64,000 nucleotides of DNA from Blattamonas nauphoetae. Its lineage: Eukaryota > Preaxostyla > Oxymonadida. The stretch lies in assembly GCA_033064195.1 (NCBI GenBank), contig JARBJD010000094.1, positions 124,001 to 188,000 of the forward strand, read 5' to 3'. Position numbers and translations under genes: made by a program. Of the stretch, positions 10,745 through 19,296 are shown one piece after another. Positions within the stretch are counted from its first letter, which is position 1, and each line of letters opens with the position of its first letter. The notes below the pieces were generated by a model. It saw only the letters and a program-made list of their open reading frames with translations, was not told the DNA's origin and made no database searches.

Positions 10745-13069
10745 ATGATTTTAGGCATCACCATTGTCCTTCTTCTCTTCATCACATCGGCCACTCCTGA
10801 TGTCTTCCATGATGCATATGTTGACCTAAGAACGGAAATCGCGAGTTTCCATACAAACCAAAATAACATTTCGAATGAAAATGTTGTCTGCCTTGGAAAC
10901 AAAATCTACCACACAGAGTCACTCGTTTTTACGAGCACCTGCATGAATCTGGTTGGCGAAGATGGTACCAAACTTGTTCATTCGTCAAGTCTCTCTCTGA
11001 ACCCAAGCACGCAAAACGGAGAGAATTGGAAGACAACTGTGAACAAGATGGACATGGGGAGCATTCTTGTTTTACAGAACTCATCGATGAGTTTGGAGTC
11101 TATTTGGATGAAAATGAACGAAAACACAAAATCATCTCTTTCTCCACACAGACACTCTTCCTCATCTGGACAAGCACACCACCTCTCAACTATTGTTGGA
11201 TCGGAGCTGTCCCTGACCAGTTGTGGACTGACAGTTTCATCAGAATCGTCTGGATTCTTGATTGGAAGTGATCCTTCGTTTGGTGACCAATCATCGATTT
11301 CTCTGCGCCGATGCCAGATATTAGTGAAGGACGGGAATATGAGACCATTGACGAAGATTCTGTCATCTGGATTGTCGACATCAATCGCGATTTCGGTGTC
11401 GTCGTTGTCGCTGGATTCTTTTAAGATTATTTCTGGGAACAGCCTGTTGTTTGATGTCTGCTCTTCGAAAAGTGGTGATATTCGGAATTGCGAAGTATTG
11501 TCCTCTCTCACCTCATCCTCGTTCCGCAATCTGACATCGACTCGGACTGGTCCCCTTCAGATGCCCTCTCGACTCTATCAACAGAACCACGGGTTAACAA
11601 TCACAGAAACAGTTGGGGCGCTTCAAGGGACAATTCTTCAGGACCACAATTTTGGAGGATCTCATCTTTGCGTCAACACAACTTTCTCTGCTTGCCGTTC
11701 CTCGTTTCCGACTTTCACGGACATAACTGACATTCCTGGACTTTCTCGTTTCTTTGTGGAGGCGCGGAAACACAAATTGACACCGTTTGACTTTGTTGGT
11801 CAAACAACTACCCGACACATTTTCTGGTCGCAGCTCAAACCAGAAGATAAGAAACCTGATCAGTACTGGTATCCAACGCCATACGCACCAATCACTTTCT
11901 CCGACTGCACATTCACAGACCTTGTGGACGAGACGGAGGATGCGAAGTTTGCGGGAGGAGCGGCTCTCCATCTCCTCACAACATCTCCCCTCCTCGTGAA
12001 CGGCTGTGTGTTCACGAATTGTCGAACGATGAAAGGAAGTGGAGGAGCGATTTTAGTTCAATACAGAGAGCAATATCCTGACCAGGTCCGAGTCGAAACG
12101 AGCACTTTCAAGAACTGCTCGTCTCGGTCAAGCCTTGGAGGAGCCGTCTGCATGCGTCCACCTGTGAGACTAGAAGTCGTCTCGTGCACTTTCGAGAGTT
12201 GCTCCGCGTTGGTTGGCACTGGAGGATCAATTTACGCTCTCAGTTGTGCTGTGTCTCTCTCGACCTTCAAAGACAACAGAGCGCAGACAGGCGGAGGGTT
12301 GGCGTGCGACAATGATCTCACTCTTCACTTCTGTCATTTCGAAGGAAACCGAGCCATATTTGATCCTGATTTCAACGGGACTGTTCCTTCTGACCATCTC
12401 TACCCCTTGTTCGGCATCTCCTTCTCTGATGTACATTGGGAAGCTCAGTCTGATCTTTTGTTTGTTCGGAGTGACGGGACAGAAAATGCCCACTGCACAC
12501 TCTACGAACCATGTTCTCTCCTCTCCACTGCAGTCAGTCTCGCTCCTGTTGACGACTCTGTTGAAGTCCAGGTTGGCACAGGCTCGTTTGGATCAGCAAT
12601 AGTCTCCGACTCCCAACAGATCACTCTGAACGGCTTCTTCACAGAGACAGACCATCAAACGACTCCTCCAACGACATCATTCTCGATCGAAGTGAAAGAC
12701 GATTCGAGCTTAACCATCGATACATTCACACTCTCACCTCTCGTCGGCAAGCCTCTTGTGACCATCCCGTCTGGTGCAACAGACCCTGAAATCACCATGA
12801 TACATCTCCGACTTTCGGGCTCTGGAATTACAGCCATCCCGTTCGACTTTCGAGCAGGGACAGTCACTCTGCAGTGTTCGTGTTTTGAATCTCTGTCTGA
12901 CATCCAATGCTCTCTCATCTCTGTTGCTGGATCGACTTCTCTGACAATCTCCTCGTGTTACTTTATTGACATCGAGATCGAGGCGAGTGTGATTGACGTG
13001 GATGCTGGAATTCTCCAAGTCGACAGCACACATTTCAGACACGTCAATCGGCATGTATTACCCCTGTAG
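10745..13069 (+). CDS. 5' part of a beta-helix surface protein gene, cut by a transposon
   Basis: This is the N-terminal part of a beta-helix surface protein. The start at 10745 gives a signal peptide (MILGITIVLLLFITSATP); the frame is open upstream, but the homologous gene at 37187 has its signal peptide at the same place. The body holds Cys-rich beta-helix turns (VFTNCRTMKGSGGAI, CTFESCSA). The open frame runs into an inserted element at 13050 and stops at 13069 within it. The 3' part resumes after the element and its duplicated target site. Leaving out the 678 inserted bases, the two parts are in the same frame and would give 2,097 residues, closely matching the copy at 37187-44192, which has no insertion at this point. 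As it stands, the product would be a secreted, truncated ectodomain of about 770 residues. Confidence 0.85.
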   Translation: MILGITIVLLLFITSATPDVFHDAYVDLRTEIASFHTNQNNISNENVVCLGNKIYHTESLVFTSTCMNLVGEDGTKLVHSSSLSLNPSTQNGENWKTTVNKMDMGSILVLQNSSMSLESIWMKMNENTKSSLSPHRHSSSSGQAHHLSTIVGSELSLTSCGLTVSSESSGFLIGSDPSFGDQSSISLRRCQILVKDGNMRPLTKILSSGLSTSIAISVSSLSLDSFKIISGNSLLFDVCSSKSGDIRNCEVLSSLTSSSFRNLTSTRTGPLQMPSRLYQQNHGLTITETVGALQGTILQDHNFGGSHLCVNTTFSACRSSFPTFTDITDIPGLSRFFVEARKHKLTPFDFVGQTTTRHIFWSQLKPEDKKPDQYWYPTPYAPITFSDCTFTDLVDETEDAKFAGGAALHLLTTSPLLVNGCVFTNCRTMKGSGGAILVQYREQYPDQVRVETSTFKNCSSRSSLGGAVCMRPPVRLEVVSCTFESCSALVGTGGSIYALSCAVSLSTFKDNRAQTGGGLACDNDLTLHFCHFEGNRAIFDPDFNGTVPSDHLYPLFGISFSDVHWEAQSDLLFVRSDGTENAHCTLYEPCSLLSTAVSLAPVDDSVEVQVGTGSFGSAIVSDSQQITLNGFFTETDHQTTPPTTSFSIEVKDDSSLTIDTFTLSPLVGKPLVTIPSGATDPEITMIHLRLSGSGITAIPFDFRAGTVTLQCSCFESLSDIQCSLISVAGSTSLTISSCYFIDIEIEASVIDVDAGILQVDSTHFRHVNRHVLPL

Positions 13070-13719
13070 GTTATCGGAACCCTGTAGGTTGTGGGAACCC
13101 TGTAGGTTGCGAAAAGGAACCCTGTAGGTTGTGAAAGGAACCCTGTAGGTTGTTTTGGAACTCTGTAGGTTGTGACTCAACACTGTGTTCTCGACTCATC
13201 CCGCTCTTTGAAGTGCACAGGAGACCAACATGGGATTTAAACGTCCGCCTTCGCGTCGTTTTCAATTGTTCTCTGAATTACACTCTTTTCAGCTTTCATT
13301 CCTTTCATATTCTCATTCTTTTGCCATATCATCCTCAAAATGATATTCAATTGTATGCTAAAATCATAACTGGTCGTGATCCTCGATCAAGACCACAACA
13401 ACAAAATCAGAGATGGACGAATCAAAAGGACACAATCGTCACTATTCTCTTCTCATTTCGCATATATTCACCTTTTTTCTTCGTTTGTTCAAAGTCTTCA
13501 TGACATTAACCTGATAGATCGTGAAAAGTGTGTTTGATCAAAAGTGTTTGGGAAAGTACACAATTTCCTCCGAACCGATTTCCAATTGAAATCAGAAAAC
13601 GAGGTAACACCTTCAGAGGTTTGTACTTTTCCACATTCCCCCCTCTAAGCATACCTCTCTTTCACGCAGTAGCTCGACAACCTACAGGGTTCCGATAACC
13701 TACAGGGGTAATACATGCC
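13050..13719. mobile_element. Non-autonomous DNA transposon (MITE-like), 670 bp, 43-bp inverted ends, 8-bp TSD
   Basis: The left end starts GGCATGTATTACCCCTGTAG and the right end is its exact reverse complement over 43 bp. The element is flanked by the direct repeat CGTCAATC at 13042-13049 and 13720-13727. It interrupts a beta-helix gene; the paralogue near 39500 shows the empty site. There is no transposase-like coding frame inside. An 8-bp target duplication is known for hAT, Merlin and P superfamilies, and long inverted repeats for Mutator-like elements (usually 9 bp). The terminal bases do not decide among them. Confidence 0.9.
13064..13171 (+). repeat. Six subterminal tandem copies of CTGTAGGTT inside the transposon
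   Basis: CTGTAGGTT, mostly preceded by GGAACC, starts at 13064, 13082, 13100, 13122, 13143 and 13163, spaced 18-22 bp. Two inverted copies lie in the right end (about 13678-13707). Repeated subterminal motifs of this kind are commonly transposase-binding sites in DNA transposons; that role is inferred here. Confidence 0.8.
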
Positions 13720-16700
13720 CGTCAATCGAACTGAAGGCAAAGGATCAGCTGCGATCGATGCCCGGAATCCACAATCTCTCACAATTCACGCGTCTTTCTG
13801 CCACTGTCACTCTGTCCAGGGTGTGGCTGGTGCTCTCACCATCGACAGCTCGGAAGTCCCGTTCGACGGAGAGTTTGAAGTTCTCATGATCGGGAACAGA
13901 GGCAAGGACGATGAAACGGCACATGACATCTTTATCTCTGGTGTCACACCGGATGCCATGTCAACCAGTTCATTCTCTTCGTGCAGTGATCAACCTCGAA
14001 TCCAAACCAATAACAACATTGAAATTCCGTTCCAAAGGATCAATAATCTCTTGGTTGTTGAAGACGATGTGATTGCCGACGTTACAACTTCTGGTAACCA
14101 CACCATCTCTGTTCAGAGTTTGGAATCAACCGACTTGTCTGTGTTGATGAATCAGAGCTCTTTTACCCTCTCATTCTCAACATCAGCACAGCGTGTTCTC
14201 GTTATCTCCCCATTCCATATTCAAAGCGGCCGAGTCACAATCCAGAGTGTCACTTTTGTAAAGACCATTCTCACTCAGTCGAACAAGACAGATGAAACTC
14301 TCTTCAAACTATCATCAAACGACAGGGCCAATATTTCTCTGATGATATCCTATGTTCGAGTCCTTCTCAACACGCAACACACAGCTCCAATGATCACAGT
14401 TGATCCTCAATCGTCTTTCCATTTGTCCAGATCTGTCGTCTCCTCTGATGGTGGCGTGTCTCGTCGACCTTTTGTGAGATCAGAGGGAACCATTTCCTTC
14501 GCGATAGTTTCGTTCATTGACATGTCGTTTGATGGCTGTTCGTGCATCGAAACAACTGGTGGAAAGATGACATTCGAAGGAGCCTTTGACTTAGGTGACA
14601 GCGGAGTCTATTCCCTTTCCACAAACGTCGACGGAGCATTTCTCAATGCAGTTGGCACGAGAGTCCAATGTTCCAAGTCGATCTTTGTTGATTGCCATGC
14701 GAAGAACGGTGGAGCAATTTTCGCCAAAGACTACACACTTGTCAACCTCTCCTCATTCTTCATTGATTGTTCAGCAGAAGAGCGAGGAGGTGGTGTCTGC
14801 TCTGAGTATTCAAGTTCCCTCTCGCAGAGTCCATATTTCGACATCACGTCTAATTTTGTGAACTGCCATGCCAAGTTCGGAGGAGGGATCTTCCTCACAC
14901 TGACGAAGAAGATGGATGCCTTCATCGAATCAAACGTGGAATATCCCTTTCTTGGACAACCACTTTCTTTTCCCTTATTCGAAGGATGCTCGGCAGAGAA
15001 AGGGGCAGGAGGGTATTTCGATGGACAGGCTCCTTCAATGATGAACATTCGGTTTGATGGCACCATCAACGATGGACCAGTCTGTCCAGGAACAGAGTTC
15101 TTCGTTTCACAATCACTCGCGAAGTCAATCGTTGAGAAAGGCCGTCTCGTTTCCCAGTATTTCCAGAGCGACGGATCGCTAAGCAGCCGCTCAGAAAACG
15201 ACGATGGACCATCCAAACACGTCGAAGTGGAAGGATATCCGGAGTACTCCTACAACTTTGAACTCCCAAACATTGTTGTTGATGATGATGAAAGTACATT
15301 CGATTTGGATGGTTGCATTCAGATTTCCTTCACGTCTTCCTGCAACTCCCTCAGCCATCTCGTCGACAGATTCCACACTCAGACAGACAATGGACGATTC
15401 CTTCAAGTTCCCATCGGACTTCAGAACAAACTATTCCTCTTTGAAACTGCTCGTGTGACACATCAATCAATCAAACTGATCATTGGTTCCTCTGAGGAGC
15501 ATCCTCCAGAAAGAACACAGATTGCGTTTGGGGACAACCCCAATTCCGACACAACAGTCTTCCTTGTCGTTGACACTTCTGGTTCTGTTGAGCTTTCAGA
15601 GCTGACCGTTGATTGGGAGGTTAACTTGGCACTTTGTCAACTCATCGATAGAACAGCATCGATGTCAATTTTGGGAAGCGAAATCAAGATTGCATCTGTC
15701 ATCTCCTTCCCTCTGGTCGCGTGTGAAGCTGGCACGCTCGTCATCTCTGATTCATCTTTCTCGTCCACCACTTCTGACACTTTCAACCATCCTCTCGTTC
15801 TCTCTGGGATGTCAACATCGTGTGCGTCGAACTCCGCCCAGAGTGAGATGATTGTTGAGATGAGTGGAGTTAAGTTCAATGACCTGAAGATGAAAGATGA
15901 AGTTGGAGTGATCGAGTTGAACGACGTGGATTGTATCAAAATATCCCATCCTGACTTTGATAACGTGACACTCTCGAGTGGTAAACAGGCAGTTCGGATT
16001 ATGGTGAGAGGACGAGACTTGTGGAAAACGATCGATCCAGCCGCATTTTCTGGTTTCCCCCAACGTGGCACTCCAGAAATGGACCATTTGTATCAATCGC
16101 TGGATCGGAACCTGGAAGTCGGTCCGTTCCACACACCCACTCTTCTTGTCTATCTCACGACCAGTCTGACGGTGACAGTTCACGTGCAGTCCAACGGGAG
16201 AGATGTGTTGGGTTGTGGGGATGCTGTTCTGTCGTGCTTCAGTTTGGACGAGGCAGATTCGCATCTCGAAGTTGGATTCCCGTCTGTTATCACAATCATC
16301 GATTCTGCCCAACTCTCCTCCCAACTGGACCTTGTTCAGGATCAGACCAAGATCTCGGCGAAAGGAAGCACATGTTCGATTGAAGTTGCTGCGACTGGTT
16401 CACTGATCAATCACAAAACTGGAAGTGTTGATCACATTCTGGAACTCGTCCATCTCTCGTTCGTTCTGTCTTCTGGTCGCTCGAAAGCGCTTCTTCAGTC
16501 GACGAGTGGGACGCTGATTGTGACTGACTGCTCGTTTTCTTGGAACTCTGAGCTGGAGAGTGAGCTTACGTTGATTGTTGGAGGAAGGATGAGATTGATT
16601 GATGTGAACATGACTCGTGTCGAATCGTCCATTCCTCTGTTTCGCTTTGTTGGGGATGGAACAACCCAACCCACAGCCTCAATCGAGAATTGCCATTTCT

Positions 16701-17716
16701 CTTCGTCTTCTTCATCTCTCACGCGATCGACGAACAAAGATGAAAATGATGACTCAGACATCTGTTGGTGGAATTCGTCGCTGATTTTGGTTTCAAAGAG
16801 CAACCTTGATGTGTCATCGTCGTCGTTCTCCGACGATGAGAATGGAGGAATTGTGGTTGTGAACGGGACAATGAGTGTGTATGACACTCGATTCGAACAA
16901 TCTCTGAAAGAAGGGAGTGGAAGTGTGAATCGATTTGGATCGTTGAATCGAAATATCTTGTGTTCAGTCGGAAGTTTGATTCTATTGAAGTCGACGTCAG
17001 TTGAGACAGCAGTGTCGACATCACTTTGGATCAACGCCGACTCGTCTTGTGTTGTTCGTGACAGTGCGGATTTGGTGATCTCGAATCCGTTCTTCGTTCC
17101 TTCGCTGATTGGATCATCGTGTTCGGCATCGTTTGACAAGAAGTCATCGAAATATTTGGTGAATGTTGTTGGGAAGGAATTGATTCCTTGTGGTCTTTCG
17201 TTGATTGTTCGTGAGAACACGACATCAGGAACGCCTTCATCAGTTCCATTTGGAATGGATCGACTTGAATTTGTTGACGAAACGAATGTGTCTGTTTCGA
17301 TCTCGAATTCTGAATTGTCGAAATTGGATTCGAAATTGGGATGGATTGGACTGGTTGGATTTGGTGTGGATGGAGAAACGAATCCATTCACTTTCAAAGT
17401 TGATGCGAAACAAGCTCGAGCAGAACTGATGAAGAAGACACTTCCTTGGCTGATTCCTCTGATTGTCGTTGTCGTTCTTGCTATCATCGTTGTCATCATT
17501 CTCGTTGTTGTGTGTCGCCGACGAAGGCTCGCCAAAAATGGACCTAAAACGAACGAAATGAAAGATGAAACAGTTCCTGTGGAGGAACAACCTGTTGTCG
17601 AGAACGAGTGCGCACCAGAGACCAGCCAACCTCCACAGACAGTGACAGCGGATGAGAATGCTGTGGAAGTGGAGACTAACACAGCGAAGGTCGAACCGAT
17701 TCAATCAGACTCTTAA
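13715..17716 (+). CDS. 3' part of the transposon-split beta-helix gene, with membrane anchor and short tail
   Basis: The frame resumes in host sequence at about 13720; the ATG at 13715 belongs to the transposon end and is probably only an accidental start. It continues the beta-helix ectodomain for about 1,240 residues and then has one transmembrane segment (WLIPLIVVVVLAIIVVIILV, about 17443-17502) followed by basic CRRRRLAK. The cytoplasmic tail is about 65 acidic residues, ending VEPIQSDS. The close paralogue at 37187-44192 carries a kinase-like domain after the same point (NAVEVE.NTA); here it is missing, so this copy is an anchored receptor without a signalling domain. Stop is TAA at 17714-17716. 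It converges on the cyclin gene, leaving 278 bp between the two stops. Confidence 0.85.
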   Translation: MPVNRTEGKGSAAIDARNPQSLTIHASFCHCHSVQGVAGALTIDSSEVPFDGEFEVLMIGNRGKDDETAHDIFISGVTPDAMSTSSFSSCSDQPRIQTNNNIEIPFQRINNLLVVEDDVIADVTTSGNHTISVQSLESTDLSVLMNQSSFTLSFSTSAQRVLVISPFHIQSGRVTIQSVTFVKTILTQSNKTDETLFKLSSNDRANISLMISYVRVLLNTQHTAPMITVDPQSSFHLSRSVVSSDGGVSRRPFVRSEGTISFAIVSFIDMSFDGCSCIETTGGKMTFEGAFDLGDSGVYSLSTNVDGAFLNAVGTRVQCSKSIFVDCHAKNGGAIFAKDYTLVNLSSFFIDCSAEERGGGVCSEYSSSLSQSPYFDITSNFVNCHAKFGGGIFLTLTKKMDAFIESNVEYPFLGQPLSFPLFEGCSAEKGAGGYFDGQAPSMMNIRFDGTINDGPVCPGTEFFVSQSLAKSIVEKGRLVSQYFQSDGSLSSRSENDDGPSKHVEVEGYPEYSYNFELPNIVVDDDESTFDLDGCIQISFTSSCNSLSHLVDRFHTQTDNGRFLQVPIGLQNKLFLFETARVTHQSIKLIIGSSEEHPPERTQIAFGDNPNSDTTVFLVVDTSGSVELSELTVDWEVNLALCQLIDRTASMSILGSEIKIASVISFPLVACEAGTLVISDSSFSSTTSDTFNHPLVLSGMSTSCASNSAQSEMIVEMSGVKFNDLKMKDEVGVIELNDVDCIKISHPDFDNVTLSSGKQAVRIMVRGRDLWKTIDPAAFSGFPQRGTPEMDHLYQSLDRNLEVGPFHTPTLLVYLTTSLTVTVHVQSNGRDVLGCGDAVLSCFSLDEADSHLEVGFPSVITIIDSAQLSSQLDLVQDQTKISAKGSTCSIEVAATGSLINHKTGSVDHILELVHLSFVLSSGRSKALLQSTSGTLIVTDCSFSWNSELESELTLIVGGRMRLIDVNMTRVESSIPLFRFVGDGTTQPTASIENCHFSSSSSSLTRSTNKDENDDSDICWWNSSLILVSKSNLDVSSSSFSDDENGGIVVVNGTMSVYDTRFEQSLKEGSGSVNRFGSLNRNILCSVGSLILLKSTSVETAVSTSLWINADSSCVVRDSADLVISNPFFVPSLIGSSCSASFDKKSSKYLVNVVGKELIPCGLSLIVRENTTSGTPSSVPFGMDRLEFVDETNVSVSISNSELSKLDSKLGWIGLVGFGVDGETNPFTFKVDAKQARAELMKKTLPWLIPLIVVVVLAIIVVIILVVVCRRRRLAKNGPKTNEMKDETVPVEEQPVVENECAPETSQPPQTVTADENAVEVETNTAKVEPIQSDS

Positions 17717-17994
17717 CTTCTCTTCGTTTTGATTTGGCAGAACAGTTCTTTTCCTCTGTCTGTCCGGCACTTTTCTAGTCCGATTTTGAAATTCTTTGAA
17801 AATGTGATGATGAGAAACTTCGAGATTCGTGAAGAGAACACCAGAAAGTCACATTGCCAGAAATCAGACTGAATTACAAGTTTTGGGAAAGATCGTTGGT
17901 AAATCAAGAATGAAGTGAATGCAACACGAATAAAGACGAAAATAAAAACCGAGAAATCAAGACAAATCAAGAATCACTTCTGCTGGCCGCAGTT

Positions 17995-18797
17995 TCAGTC
18001 AGCGCAGATGTCCAACACTTTCTCCAAAAGCGAAGCAACTCGAACGTCCGTCGGCGACACTTCATAATTCAGCTGCGACAGGAAATACTCCTCCGAGCTG
18101 TTCAGCACGCCCAGCGGAATCCCAAACGCCCGAGCCCACCACGAACTCCGAATCGGCACGTCGCGGTTGATCTTGTTCGACAGCAGCAGCGACACAACAA
18201 GCACTGTCCCGATGTTGCTGTTCGACACAATCCACTCCCCTTGCGGCCGTCCCGACGCCACATCCACTTCCACCAGCCGCTGGATCAGATACGCTGCGTA
18301 CACAAGCTCTGCTGTTTGGAAGTATGCTGTCCGTGCAATGAACTCAAACATCTTCTCAATCTTCGGCTCAAACACCTCGTCCACCACCGATCCGTCCGGC
18401 TGCGGCGTCAGTGTGATCTGTGGCACGTTTGCCAGAAGGAACGATGTCAGATATTGCGTGATCGTTCGCACTATCTTTTGGGATGCTGCTTGCGAATGGT
18501 CCACCACAAGCCCCGTCGCCTCGTCCATTTCGTATGTGTTGGGAGGCAGTTCGAAGAGGCGAAGAAAGATGTCGGTGGAAGTGTCTCGTTTGGAAGTGGT
18601 CAGGTCAATATTTGGTTGAGCTGCAACAAGTGTGTTGAGTTGTATCCTTCTGAGAGAGATAAAGAGAGATGGCTGAGGAAAGGAGGAATAAGGATGACGA
18701 TAACAAAAGTCAACAACAAATCGAAAGTGGGGAGAGCAAACAGTTCCTCGTAAGTAAATTTGGAAGATAGATCGTTGTATGCTAACAATGAAGTCAT
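17995..18797 (-). CDS. Cyclin (Pho80-like cyclin fold), two exons
   Basis: Two exons are read on the minus strand: 18797 to about 18718, then 18649 to 17995 (TGA). The intron ends TCTCTCAG; its donor is at 18717 or 18714, and both keep the frame, giving 244 or 245 residues. The first exon supplies MTSLLAYNDLSSKFTYEELF. The core matches the Pho80-like cyclin family: a first helix FIARTAYFQTAELVYAAYLI, then SNIGTVLVVSLLLSNKINRD (family pattern ALMLASKFLDD), then WARAFGIPLGVLNSSEEYFL and FLSQLNYEVS (family pattern LNRMELEFLSLLDWRL). Such cyclins bind and activate a cyclin-dependent kinase; no kinase partner lies next to it. The domain is present over its full length. The exact subfamily cannot be fixed by eye. 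Confidence 0.8.
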
Positions 18798-19296
18798 TGG
18801 TTTTTATTCGGAATCGAATCAACGTGTGCGGGTGTGTGTGTGAAAATAATCAATGGGTACCTAATTTGCCGAGATGGAGATCAATGTCCGGTTTATTCCG
18901 ACACCGCGAATCGCGCCTAAGAAATTCGTTTTGCTTCTCTCCGAAATTCCGGACTTTCGGATTCAATCCCGGACAGAACAAATCTCCGGAGATGCTGTCG
19001 TCGTGGGTCGATCATCGATTCTGAACATCGTCACGTTTTGACTGTCAGATTGTCAATTTGGAAGCGCTGCCTTAACTCTGGTTTTGTCACTGGTTACATT
19101 GGTGTTGAATCAAGTCGAGTGAATGGCTGCGAGATTCACGGAATTTGTGGTTTTGTCTCAGATCACCCGAAACCCTTCATTATCATTTTTGGTTCAGTGC
19201 TTAATTTGTGAATGGGCTTGTTGTGGAGTGCTAACTCAGCCTTCAAGACGGAGTTCGGAAAGAATCGCCTGTTCTGCTCTGAGCTAGCTAAAACTG
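18798..19296. other. Intergenic, 499 bp
   Basis: This lies between the 5' end of the cyclin gene and the 3' end of the SPRY-repeat gene, both on the minus strand. I see no credible coding frame, RNA gene or repeat here; the cyclin promoter must lie in its left part. Confidence 0.6.

Noticed and set aside
13064-13171. Regularly spaced repeats as a CRISPR array
   Set aside because: The unit is only 9-15 bp with spacing of 18-22 bp, lies inside inverted-repeat transposon ends, and the genome is eukaryotic.
13050-13719. The 670-bp element as a spliced intron
   Set aside because: An in-frame TAA lies after the last usable acceptor AG in the right end, so no simple splice joins the two halves.
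15637-17682. Long minus-strand frames (up to 395 codons) opposite the beta-helix genes
   Set aside because: They mirror the repetitive codon pattern of the sense strand and recur opposite the paralogue; no independent coding signal.
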